DNA of 14,806 nt from an uncultured Gemmatimonadota bacterium (GTDB lineage: Bacteria; Gemmatimonadota; Gemmatimonadetes; Gemmatimonadales; GWC2-71-9). Position numbers and translations under genes: made by a program. Positions 6,308 through 14,362 of this stretch are shown in pieces. The notes below the pieces were generated by a model. The model did no database searches, was not told the DNA's origin, and worked only from the letters and a program-made list of their open reading frames with translations. Where the stretch lies: NCBI GenBank assembly GCA_946887295.1, contig CAMPKP010000081.1:1-14806 (forward strand). Reading direction: 5' to 3'. Each line of letters begins with the position of its first letter. Position 1 is the first letter of the stretch.

Positions 6308-7737
6308 CCGTGACGAGATCGGCGGGTCTCGCTCTCGCCGCCGCCGTGGGCGTCGGTCTCTGCGTGGCTCAGCAGTCGGCGAGCTCCGGCCCCGCGGCGC
6401 GGCCGCCGGCCACTCCCGACTTCGACGCGCTGGGTTTCGAGGCCGCCGAGCGGCTGGGCGAGTACATCCGGATCCGCACGGTCAATCCTCCGGGGAATGA
6501 GACCGCCGGCGCCAGGTGGCTGCAGCAGGTGCTCCAGCGCGACGGCATCGAGGCGGAGATCTTCGAGTCGTCTCCGGGGCGGGGCAACCTCTACGCCCGC
6601 CTCCCCGGCAATGGATCGAAGCGGCCGATCGTCCTGCTGAGCCACATAGACGTGGTGCCGGCGACCGACTCGGCCTGGCAAGTGGGGCCCTGGTCGGGCG
6701 AGACGAAAATGGGAGCGGTCTGGGGCCGGGGCGCGCTGGACATGAAGGGCACCGGAATCGTGGAGCTGATGACGCTGATCGCCCTCAAGCGGCGGGGCGT
6801 GCCGCTCTCGCGGGACGTCATCCTCGTCGCCAACGCCGACGAGGAGACCAACTCGTCGGGCGCGGAGTGGTTCACGAAGGAGAAGGGCGGACTGCTTCGC
6901 GACGCCGAGTTTCTGATCAACGAGGGAGGCCACAACCGTCTCGGGCCCGAGGGCCGGACGGAGTACTACGGCGTCGGCGTGACGGAGAAGGTGCCCTACT
7001 GGCTCCGGATCAGCGCCCGGGGCGCACCGGGACACGGGTCCATTCCCCGCCCCGACAACGCCGCCGCCCGGATCTCGCGGGCGCTCGGCCGGATCGCGGC
7101 GTACCAGACGCCGATCAGACTGACGCCCCCCGCCGAGCGGTACTTCAATGATCTCGCGACCCGGGAGGCCGATCCCATGAGGCGGCGGTGGCTCGCCGAC
7201 CCGGCAGCGGCACTCCGGAGTCCCGCGGCGCTCCGGTTCTTCACCTCGAACCTCTACTACGACGCGATCCTCCGGAACACGATCAGCATCACGGCGTTGC
7301 GCGGATCGGACAAGACCAACGTGATCCCGCCCGAGGCGAGCGCGGAGCTCGACGTGCGGCTCCTCCCCGGCGAGCGGCCGGCCGATTTCGTGCGCGAGCT
7401 GCGCCGGGTGATCGCCGACTCCGCGGTGGAGATCACGCCGCTGCGCCCGGAGCGTGAGGCCACCACCTCGCCCCTGGCCGGCGAGCTGATGGACGCGGTG
7501 CGGCAGGCGGTGGAGACGATGGAGCCCGGCGCGCTGATCACCACGCCGATGCTGACGGGGTACACCGACAGCTACTACTACCGGGCGATCGGGATCGGGG
7601 CGTACGGGCTCAGTCCGTTCCGGCTCAGCGAAGAGGATGCCCGGACGGTGCACGGAAACGACGAGCGGGTGACGGTGGAGAACCTTCGCTTCGGCGTGGA
7701 GTTCTTCTATCGGGTGGTGGAGAAGGTCGCCCGCTAG
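6304..7737 (+). CDS. Exported M20-family metallopeptidase
   Basis: This is a dinuclear zinc hydrolase of the M20/M25/M40 group, which includes carboxypeptidases and deacylases. From GTG 6304 it has 477 residues. A hydrophobic N-terminus (about 7-22) ahead of AQQSASSG looks like a signal peptide without a lipobox, so it should act outside the cytoplasm. Motifs: LLSHIDVVPA (zinc ligand H114, D116), WGRGALDMKG (bridging D146), NADEETNSSG (catalytic E180, zinc ligand E181), a GAPGHGSIPRPDN segment marking the dimerisation domain, and VHGNDERV with the last zinc histidine near the C-terminus. The substrate cannot be told. GTG 6304 overlaps the ctaG stop and has GGGAG five bases upstream. GTG 6310 is an alternative. 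The frame is also open further upstream inside ctaG, but homology does not extend there. Confidence 0.88.
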   Translation: MTVTRSAGLALAAAVGVGLCVAQQSASSGPAARPPATPDFDALGFEAAERLGEYIRIRTVNPPGNETAGARWLQQVLQRDGIEAEIFESSPGRGNLYARLPGNGSKRPIVLLSHIDVVPATDSAWQVGPWSGETKMGAVWGRGALDMKGTGIVELMTLIALKRRGVPLSRDVILVANADEETNSSGAEWFTKEKGGLLRDAEFLINEGGHNRLGPEGRTEYYGVGVTEKVPYWLRISARGAPGHGSIPRPDNAAARISRALGRIAAYQTPIRLTPPAERYFNDLATREADPMRRRWLADPAAALRSPAALRFFTSNLYYDAILRNTISITALRGSDKTNVIPPEASAELDVRLLPGERPADFVRELRRVIADSAVEITPLRPEREATTSPLAGELMDAVRQAVETMEPGALITTPMLTGYTDSYYYRAIGIGAYGLSPFRLSEEDARTVHGNDERVTVENLRFGVEFFYRVVEKVAR

Positions 7738-7738
7738 G

Positions 7739-7794
7739 CTTCCGGGATGGGGTGCCCGGCGGACCACAGCCTGCCACTCTGGGCATCCCGGAGG
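7739..7794. terminator. Terminator-like inverted repeat between convergent genes
   Basis: TCCGGGATG (7741-7749) is exactly complementary to CATCCCGGA (7784-7792). One wobble and one C-G pair outside extend the stem to 7739-7794. The loop of about 34 bases can fold further. It lies between the stops of the peptidase gene (7737, plus) and the outer-membrane factor gene (7801, minus), where a bidirectional terminator is expected. There is no U-run on either strand, so intrinsic termination is uncertain. Confidence 0.4.
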
Positions 7795-7800
7795 GCCGGG

Positions 7801-9267
7801 CTACCGGCCGCCGGACTCGACCGGCCAGCTCCCGCCCAACGCCCGATACAGGCCCACCACCGAACTGAGCTCCAGCAGCTGCGTCTGGCTCAGGCCCAGC
7901 TCGGCGGAGAAGAGCTGCCGCTGCGCGTCGAGGACCTCCAGGTAGCTCGCCACCCCGCCGCGATACCGGATGTCGGCCAGCTCGAACGCCTTGCGGAGCG
8001 CCACGACCTGGCTCTGCTGCGCCACGCGCTGGTCCCGCGCGGTGCGGACGGCGACCAGCGCATCGCTCGCCTCGCGGAATGCCTGGAGCACCGTCTCTTC
8101 GAACCGGAGCCGCGCCTGCTCCGCACGGGCCCCGGCCGCGCGGGCCTCGTTGGCGAGCCGGCCGCCGGTGAAGAGCGGGATCGAGATCCCGGCCTGCAGC
8201 TGATAGACCTCCGTATTGTTGGTGAAGAGATCCTCCGCCGTTCCCGACTGGCTGCCGTAGTTGCCGGTGATGCTGATCCGCGGAAGCCTGGAGGCCTGGG
8301 CGACGCCGACTCTCGCCACTGACGCGGCGAAGGCCCGCTCCGCCTCCCGAACGTCGGGCCGGCGGCCCAGCAGCGCGGCCGGCAGGGAGTCGGGCACCTG
8401 CACCGCCTCCACCGCGTCGGCCAGGTTGCCGGTGGATGCGATATCGAACGGAAGCCTCCCCACCAGCGTGGCCAGCTCGTGCTCCCGCTGGGACCTCAGC
8501 CGGCGCGCCTGGGCGAGCGCGGCGGCGGGGACCGCGACTTCGCTTTCGAACTGATGCACGTCCAGCTCGGAGATGACCCCGCTCTCGAATCGGCTGCGCG
8601 CCAGCGTCAGGGCGGCCCGGCGCGTCGCCAGCGTCCGCTCGGCGATGGCCTCCTCCTGTCCCAGCTCGAGCAGCTCGAGGTAGGCGGTGGAGACGTCGCT
8701 CACCAGGCTGAGGAGGGTGGCGCGGTACGCCGCCTCCTGGCCCTGGAGATCGGCTCGCGACGCCTGGACTCCGCGCCGGATGCGCCCCCAGAAATCCAGC
8801 TCCCACTGCAGGTCGGCGGTCACCCGCAGCGCGTCGAAGGCGACCGGCTCGAAGGCGCCGAGCGCGATCTGATTGGTGCTGGCGGACGCGTTGGCGGACA
8901 GCTCGGGGAACAGATCGGCGCGAGCGACTCCGAGCTGAGCCCGGAACTCCCGGATCCGGGCTACCGCCGTCTGCACGTCGCGGTTTTCCCGCACCGCCAG
9001 GTTCACCAGGCGGAGCAGGGTCGAGTCCTTCAGGATCGCGAGCCACGCGAGGTCGGCCGAATCGGGCTGCAGCGTGCGCGGCGCGCTCGCCGTGGCGGAG
9101 TCGGCCGTCGCAAGGGAGTCGAAAAACGCGCGCATCGAATCGGGCCGGGCGGAGAGTCCCACCGCGGTGCCGGCCGGCGCGACCGCCGGCTCCTGGTACG
9201 AGGGTCCGACGGCGCACCCGGTGCCGAGCACCAGCAGGAGGCCCGGTACCCACGTCGGCCGGCTCAC
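7801..9267 (-). CDS. RND efflux outer-membrane factor (OprM/NodT family lipoprotein)
   Basis: This is the TolC-like trimeric channel that carries pump substrates across the outer membrane. The protein has 488 residues. A lipoprotein signal ends LGTGC (Cys18) and is followed by AVGPSYQEP, the usual OprM-type start. Two repeated outer-membrane-efflux domains follow, with family segments ENRDVQTAVARIREFRAQLG, WELDFWGRIRRG, LLGRRPDVREAER and LFTGGRLANE. The tail LSSVVGLYRALGGSW is also typical. Between the lipid anchor and the first helices is an Ala/Ser/Asp-rich stretch (about 37-70) with no clear match in the OprM I remember. The GTG start overlaps the pump stop (GTGA) and has GGGGAG five bases upstream. 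It is the last gene of the efflux operon. Confidence 0.93.
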   Translation of the reverse strand: MSRPTWVPGLLLVLGTGCAVGPSYQEPAVAPAGTAVGLSARPDSMRAFFDSLATADSATASAPRTLQPDSADLAWLAILKDSTLLRLVNLAVRENRDVQTAVARIREFRAQLGVARADLFPELSANASASTNQIALGAFEPVAFDALRVTADLQWELDFWGRIRRGVQASRADLQGQEAAYRATLLSLVSDVSTAYLELLELGQEEAIAERTLATRRAALTLARSRFESGVISELDVHQFESEVAVPAAALAQARRLRSQREHELATLVGRLPFDIASTGNLADAVEAVQVPDSLPAALLGRRPDVREAERAFAASVARVGVAQASRLPRISITGNYGSQSGTAEDLFTNNTEVYQLQAGISIPLFTGGRLANEARAAGARAEQARLRFEETVLQAFREASDALVAVRTARDQRVAQQSQVVALRKAFELADIRYRGGVASYLEVLDAQRQLFSAELGLSQTQLLELSSVVGLYRALGGSWPVESGGR

Positions 9268-12200
9268 GCTCCCTCCCCGGCCGTGGCGTGGACCGCGGCG
9301 CCGGAGCGACCGCGCAGGCGCTCGGTGACGCCCTGGATCACCGCGAAGAAGAGCGGAATGAAGAAGACGCCGATCGTCGTCGCCGTGAGCATTCCGGCGA
9401 ACACCCCGGTGCCGAGCGAGTGCCGGCTGGCCGCGCCCGCGCCGCTCGCGAACATCAGCGGCGCGACGCCGAAGATGAACGCGAACGACGTCATCAGAAT
9501 CGGCCGGAAGCGCTCCCGTGCCGCCTCCATCGCCGCCTCGCGCACGCTCAGGCCCCGGCTGCGCAGCTCGTTGGCGAACTCCACGATCAGGATCGCATTC
9601 TTCGCCGCCAGGCCGACGACGGCGATGAGGCCGACCTGGAAGTAGATGTCGCTCGGGATCCCCCGGAGCCAGACGCCGAGGAACGCTCCCAGCACCCCGA
9701 ACGGAATTCCCAGGATCACCGCGAAGGGGATGGACCAGCTCTCGTACTGCGCCGCGAGCACCAGGAACACGAGCACGAGGCCCAGGGCGAATACCAGGCC
9801 GGCCTCCCCGCTCGATGCCCGCTCCTGAAAGGACTGGCCGCTGTAGGCGAATCCGACACCTTCGTCGGCATAGCGGCCGGTCAGCAGGCGCTCGACCGCG
9901 TCGAGCTGCTGGCCCGAGCTGATGCCCGCCGGGGCAGTGGACGTCACGAGTGCCGACGGGAAGCCGTTGAACCGGCTGAGCACACTGGGGGCCCCGCGGA
10001 ACTCCACGCTGGTGAGGGCCGACAGGGGAATCATCTCCGAGCTGTCGGACCGGACGTAGAGGCGCCCGATGTCCTCGGGGGTCTGCCGGAAGCGCGCCTG
10101 CGCCTCCGCCTGCACCCGATAGGTCCGGCCGTAGAGGTTGAAGTCGTTGATGTAGAGCGACGACAGCATCGCCTGAAGGGTACCGAAGAGATCGTCGAGC
10201 TCGACGCCGCGCGCCTTGGCGGTCTCACGGTCCACGTGCACGAAGACCTGGGGCACGTTGGCCCGGAAGGTCGTCGCGGCGCCGGGCGTCTCGGGCAGCT
10301 TGTTCATGTCGGCGAGCACCGCCTGCACCTGCCGCGCGAAGGTCGGAACGTTCTGACCCTGCCGCGCCTGGAGGTTGAGCTCCAGGCCGGCGGTGGTGCC
10401 GAGGCCGGGGATCTCGGGGAAGTTGAACCCGAAGGCGAGCGCGTCCTTCATCCCGAAGAGCTCGCCGTTCACCCGGCCGAGGATGGCGTCCACGCTGTTC
10501 TCGGAGTCGCGCTCGTCCCACTCCTTGAGAAGAACGAACATGGTGGCCCCGTTGGACTGGTTGGCCTGCGCCAGGAGGTTGAACCCGACCAGGGCCGCGA
10601 ACTGCCGGACCGCAGGCTCCTTCCTGAGCATCCCCTCGACCCGCTCGACGACCGCGTCGGTGCGCTGCCGTGAGGCGCCGTCGGGCAGCTGGATCGCGAT
10701 CACGAAGAAGCCCTTGTCCTCGGTCGGGATGAACGCGCTCGGCACCCGCTTGTAGAGCACGAACGCGAGCGCGAGGATCACCGCGAACGCAGCCAGCCAC
10801 GCGCGCGGCCGCCCGAGGATGCCGCCCACCCGGCGCACGTAGCCGCCGGTGGTGCGGTCGAACCAGTCGTTGAACCGGCGGAAGAAGCGATTGGTGGTCT
10901 CGTGCGGCGTGCTCTTGAGGAGCAGCGCGCAGAGCGCCGGCGTCAGGGTCAGGGCGACGATGCCCGACAGCACCACCGCGATCACCAGCGTCACCGCGAA
11001 CTGCCGCAGCATGGTGCCCGTGATGCCGCCCAGGAACGCCACCGGGATGAACACCGAGCAGAGCACCAGCACGATGGCGACGAGTGCCCCGCCCACCTGG
11101 CCCATCGCCTTGTCGGCCGCCGCCTTGGCCGAGATCTTCTCCTCGTCCATGATGCGCTCGACGTTCTCGATGACCACGATGGCGTCGTCCACCACGATGC
11201 CGATGGCGAGCACCAGCGCGAAGAGCGTCAGGAGATTCACCGAGTAGCCCAGGGCCGAGAGGCCGAGGAAGGTCCCGATGACGCTGACCGGCACCGCCAG
11301 GATGGGAATGAGCGTGGCGCGCCAGCTCTGCAGGAACAGGAAGACGACCAGCGTGACCAGCGCCATCGCCTCGAGGAGCGTGATCACCACTTCCTCGATC
11401 GACGCGGTCACGAACGGCGTGGTGTCGAACGGGATGGTCCAGACGACGCCCTGGGGAAAGGCCCGCGCCAGCTCGTCCATCCGGGCGGTGAACGCCTCCT
11501 TCACCTGGAGCTGGTTGGCGCCGGGGCGCAGGTAGATCAGGATGTTCGCGGTCGGCTGCCCGTTCATCCGGCCGACCAGGTCGAGGTTCTGCGAGGTGAG
11601 CTCGACCTCGCCGATGTCGCGCACCCGCACGAAGGAGCCGTCCTGCCGCGCGCGGACGATCACGTCGGCGAACTGGTCGGCGGTCTGGAGCCGGCCAAGG
11701 GTGGTGACCGGGAGCGTCAGGTCGGTTCCCCTGGGGGCCGGCTCGCGGCCGAGGGTGCCGGCAGGGTTGGTCGCGTTCTGCTCCTGGACCGCGTCGCGCA
11801 CGTCGCCCACCGTGATGCCGAGCTTGGCCATGCGGTCGGGGTCGAGCCGGATCGTCATCGCGAAATCGAGCCCGCCGAAGACGGTGGCGTCGCCCACGCC
11901 GTTGAGCCGCTTGATCTCGTCCACCACGTACAGCTTGGCGTAATTGGCGAGGTAGGTCGCGTCGTAGCGCGGGTCGGCGCTGGTGATGGACGCGACCAGC
12001 AGGATGTCGGTCTGGGCCTTGCGGATCACCACGCCCTGGCGACGGACCTCCTCGGGGAGCTGCGGCTCCGCCACCTTGATGGCGTTCTGGACGTCCACTG
12101 CGGCGATGTCCTGGTCCCGCCCGATGTCGAAGAACACCTGCAGGTTCATCACGCCGCTGCTGGAGTTCGACGAGCGGTAGTAGAGCAGGCCGTCGAGGCC

Positions 12201-12440
12201 CGAGAGCTGCTGCTCGATCGGCGCCGCCACCGCCTGGGCCACGTCTTCCGCGGTGGCGCCGGGGTAGGTGGCCGTCACCTGCACCGACGGCGGCGTGATC
12301 TGCGGATATCGCGCCACGGGCATGCCCAGCAGCGCGAAGGTCCCGAGCAGGACGATCACGATCGAGATCACGGCGGCGAGTACCGGCCGCCGGACGAAGA
12401 AATAGAGGCGCCTGCCGTCGCTGTTCTCGGTCGAGCTCAC
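9264..12440 (-). CDS. RND multidrug efflux pump, inner-membrane transporter (AcrB/MexB, HAE1 family)
   Basis: This is the proton-driven drug/proton antiporter that forms the inner-membrane core of the tripartite pump. From GTG 12440 it has 1058 residues, normal for HAE1 (about 1030-1060). It has the two-fold repeated RND layout: helix 1 near 19-38, large periplasmic loops, and two bundles of helices. The proton-relay residues are present: D418 and D419 in GIVVDDAIVVIENVER, K947 in GLAAKNAILIVEF, R979 and T984 in RPILMTSFAF. The frame is open 47 codons further upstream, but that extension is Arg/Gly-rich and lies inside the preceding gene. AGGAG at 12452-12448, seven bases before GTG, and the GTGA overlap fix the start. 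Substrates cannot be predicted. The central loop GATMFVLLKEWDER is typical of HAE1 rather than heavy-metal pumps. Confidence 0.95.
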   Translation of the reverse strand: MSSTENSDGRRLYFFVRRPVLAAVISIVIVLLGTFALLGMPVARYPQITPPSVQVTATYPGATAEDVAQAVAAPIEQQLSGLDGLLYYRSSNSSSGVMNLQVFFDIGRDQDIAAVDVQNAIKVAEPQLPEEVRRQGVVIRKAQTDILLVASITSADPRYDATYLANYAKLYVVDEIKRLNGVGDATVFGGLDFAMTIRLDPDRMAKLGITVGDVRDAVQEQNATNPAGTLGREPAPRGTDLTLPVTTLGRLQTADQFADVIVRARQDGSFVRVRDIGEVELTSQNLDLVGRMNGQPTANILIYLRPGANQLQVKEAFTARMDELARAFPQGVVWTIPFDTTPFVTASIEEVVITLLEAMALVTLVVFLFLQSWRATLIPILAVPVSVIGTFLGLSALGYSVNLLTLFALVLAIGIVVDDAIVVIENVERIMDEEKISAKAAADKAMGQVGGALVAIVLVLCSVFIPVAFLGGITGTMLRQFAVTLVIAVVLSGIVALTLTPALCALLLKSTPHETTNRFFRRFNDWFDRTTGGYVRRVGGILGRPRAWLAAFAVILALAFVLYKRVPSAFIPTEDKGFFVIAIQLPDGASRQRTDAVVERVEGMLRKEPAVRQFAALVGFNLLAQANQSNGATMFVLLKEWDERDSENSVDAILGRVNGELFGMKDALAFGFNFPEIPGLGTTAGLELNLQARQGQNVPTFARQVQAVLADMNKLPETPGAATTFRANVPQVFVHVDRETAKARGVELDDLFGTLQAMLSSLYINDFNLYGRTYRVQAEAQARFRQTPEDIGRLYVRSDSSEMIPLSALTSVEFRGAPSVLSRFNGFPSALVTSTAPAGISSGQQLDAVERLLTGRYADEGVGFAYSGQSFQERASSGEAGLVFALGLVLVFLVLAAQYESWSIPFAVILGIPFGVLGAFLGVWLRGIPSDIYFQVGLIAVVGLAAKNAILIVEFANELRSRGLSVREAAMEAARERFRPILMTSFAFIFGVAPLMFASGAGAASRHSLGTGVFAGMLTATTIGVFFIPLFFAVIQGVTERLRGRSGAAVHATAGEGA

Positions 12441-13549
12441 TGCTCTTCTCCTTGGGCGACGGTATCCGCCACCCCGCTGTCCGGAAGCGCCACCGGGCGG
12501 ACCCGAGTGCCGGGCGCCGCCTTCTGTACCCCCTCGACCACCACGCGCTCGCCCGGCTCGAGGCCGCGCTCGACGACCCACCAGTCGCCGCTCCAGGCGC
12601 CGGCCTCGATATCGCGGGACTGCACCGTGTCACCCTTGCCGACCACCAGCACGAACTGCTTGTCGAGCGACTGCTGCACCGCGCGGCGGGGCACCGCGAT
12701 CGCGCTGTCGCGCTCGAAGCCCTCGAGCCGCACCCGCACGAACTGCCCCGGCACCAGCGAGAGATCGTCGTTGGCGAACGAGGCGCGAAGCTCCTGGGTG
12801 CCGGTCGAGGGATCGACCGACGGGCTCACGTAGTCGAGCTTGCCGGTCCGCGGAAGCTCCTTGCCGTCCGGCAGCAGGGCGTGGATCACCAGCGGGCTGC
12901 CGGGCCGCACCAGCTGCCGGCTCTCGGGGTCCTGCCGCCATGCCTGCTGATCCTGGAGCGACGGATGGAACGAGGCGTACACCGGATCCATCTGCTCCAC
13001 GGTGGTCAACAGGTCGGCCGGGCCGGTGACCCGGGCGCCGACCTCGAGCCTGGTCCGACCCACCCGCCCGCTGATCTCCGCGCGGACGACCGCGTCCTCC
13101 CGGTCCTTTCGGGCATCATCGTAGGCCGCCTGGGCGGTCTCGACCTCGGTCCGGGCGTTGTCCACGTCCTGCTGGGCGACGGCGTTCCGCGCCAGCAGCG
13201 GCTCCAGCCGCGCCAGGGTTCGCCGCGCGTTCGCCAGGCGGGCCGCGGCGCTCCGGAAGGCGGCATCGTAGCGCACCCGCTCCAGGCGGTAGAGCACCTC
13301 ACCCGCCTTGACGAGGGACCCCTCGGTGAAGGGCCGTGACTCGATGACCCCGTCCACCCGGGACCGAACCTCGACCCGCCTGATGGGCTGGACCTCCCCC
13401 ACGAATTCGTAGCTCAGGGGAAGCGTGCGCGGCTGCACCGTCACCACGCCGACTTCGGGCGGCGGCGGCGCCGGCGGCGCGGCGTTGCTCTTGCTGCAGG
13501 CGGCGGCGGCGATCGCCAGCATCGCGACGGAAAGTCTCTGCGAGATCAC
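12437..13549 (-). CDS. RND efflux periplasmic adaptor (membrane-fusion protein, AcrA/MexA family)
   Basis: This lipoprotein links the RND pump to the outer-membrane channel. From GTG 13549 it has 370 residues. The N-terminal signal ends AAAAC (Cys18), a slightly atypical lipobox with Ala at -3. A Pro-rich stretch follows, then the split lipoyl domain (about 45-95 and 155-190) with YEFVGEVQPIRRVEVRSRVD and AEISGRVGRTRLEVGARV. A coiled-coil alpha-hairpin lies between the halves (about 96-152). Beta-barrel and membrane-proximal domains follow, with DYVSPSVDPSTGTQELRA and GQFVRVRL. AAGGAG at 13562-13557, seven bases upstream, and overlap of the GTG with the tetR stop fix the start. The frame is open well into tetR, but that part has no protein-like character. 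Confidence 0.94.
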   Translation of the reverse strand: MISQRLSVAMLAIAAAACSKSNAAPPAPPPPEVGVVTVQPRTLPLSYEFVGEVQPIRRVEVRSRVDGVIESRPFTEGSLVKAGEVLYRLERVRYDAAFRSAAARLANARRTLARLEPLLARNAVAQQDVDNARTEVETAQAAYDDARKDREDAVVRAEISGRVGRTRLEVGARVTGPADLLTTVEQMDPVYASFHPSLQDQQAWRQDPESRQLVRPGSPLVIHALLPDGKELPRTGKLDYVSPSVDPSTGTQELRASFANDDLSLVPGQFVRVRLEGFERDSAIAVPRRAVQQSLDKQFVLVVGKGDTVQSRDIEAGAWSGDWWVVERGLEPGERVVVEGVQKAAPGTRVRPVALPDSGVADTVAQGEEQ

Positions 13550-14220
13550 TGTGATTCTCCTTGCGCGGCGAGGACGCCATGGTCGAGAAAGTCGACCAGC
13601 GCGGTCCACAGCTCCTCCGGGGTGGAGGGCCCCGCCTCGACCCGGCCGAAGCAGCGGCTGGCCTCGACGACTCCCACGACCATCGTGCCTATGACCCGAG
13701 CCACGTGCGGCCCGGAGATTCGGAACTCTCCCTGCTGTCTTCCCGCCTCCAGCACTCCCTCGATCAATCCGCGCCAGCGCCCGCCCAGCTGGCAGAGCGT
13801 GCGGGTGCCCTGGGGGAACTCGTCCCGCGCCGCCTTCACGGCCAGGGCCAGCTCCACGCTGCCCGGCTCCCAGACGTGATCCCAGAGCCGGCGCACGAGC
13901 TTGTGCAGGAGGTCGCGGTACGTTCCCCGGTGAGAGGCCAGCAGTACCTCCTCCTCCGCCACGAACCTCGCGAAGCGGTCGTGCAGCAGCGCCTCGAAGA
14001 GATCGGCCTTGCTCCCGAAGTAGTGCACCACCAGCGCGGGGCTCACGCCGGCCCGCTTGCCGACGTCGGCGATGGTGGTCCGCTCGTAGCCGGCTTCGGT
14101 GAACACCTCGAACGCCGCGGCGAGGATCTCGGTGGGACGGGACTCGGGACGCCTGGCCCATCGGCGTCGCTCTTCGGGGGGCTCGGACAGGCGGGGGGGC
14201 GGTTTTGCCAAGGCAGGCAT
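13546..14220 (-). CDS. TetR-family transcriptional regulator of the efflux operon
   Basis: This is a ligand-responsive repressor, 224 residues long. After a Pro/Arg-rich N-terminal tail of about 27 residues comes the TetR DNA-binding domain: TEILAAAFEVFTEAGYERTT, then the helix-turn-helix TIADVGKRAGVSPALVVHYF at about 49-68 and SKADLFEALL. The rest is an alpha-helical ligand/dimerisation domain with no recognisable subtype. It is the first gene of the operon and shares GTGA with the adaptor gene, so it should control its own transcription together with the pump. The ATG at 14220 has a purine stretch directly against it, which is too close for a normal ribosome site. With the promoter just upstream, the message may have almost no leader. 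The ligand is unknown. Confidence 0.92.
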   Translation of the reverse strand: MPALAKPPPRLSEPPEERRRWARRPESRPTEILAAAFEVFTEAGYERTTIADVGKRAGVSPALVVHYFGSKADLFEALLHDRFARFVAEEEVLLASHRGTYRDLLHKLVRRLWDHVWEPGSVELALAVKAARDEFPQGTRTLCQLGGRWRGLIEGVLEAGRQQGEFRISGPHVARVIGTMVVGVVEASRCFGRVEAGPSTPEELWTALVDFLDHGVLAAQGESQ

Positions 14221-14231
14221 CCCTTCGGGTA

Positions 14232-14260
14232 TTTGTATGGCCCTTCAACAAGCGGCGCAA
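14232..14260 (-). promoter_or_regulatory. Candidate promoter of the tetR-efflux operon
   Basis: Read on the minus strand, TTGCGC (14260-14255) and TACAAA (14237-14232) are separated by exactly 17 bases. The -10 box matches four of six consensus bases and the -35 only TTG. Transcription would start near 14225, only about five bases before the tetR ATG, giving a near-leaderless message. CCCTTC occurs twice 20 bp apart (14221 and 14241), flanking the -10. I see no convincing palindromic TetR operator. The 142-bp divergent region 14221-14362 must also hold the promoter of the plus-strand gene. TTGAAC at 14301-14306 is a weak -35 candidate for it. Confidence 0.35.
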
Positions 14261-14362
14261 TTTAACGGCAAGGCCCCTCCCCACAAGGGAAGCAGCCTAA
14301 TTGAACCAGAAGTTATTTATTCGTAAGGATTTGCCGAGGAGCTATCGGGGGAATGCCTAGGC

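Noticed and set aside
7625..9253. 542-codon minus-strand frame overlapping the outer-membrane factor gene
   Set aside because: It is a shifted shadow of the real gene, Arg/Gly/Pro-rich, and runs past the real stop into the convergent peptidase gene.
10902..12833. Long open frame (643 codons) on the plus strand opposite the RND pump and adaptor
   Set aside because: It is an antisense shadow of two well-supported genes, crosses their junction, and has repetitive Arg/His/Asp-rich content without any motif.
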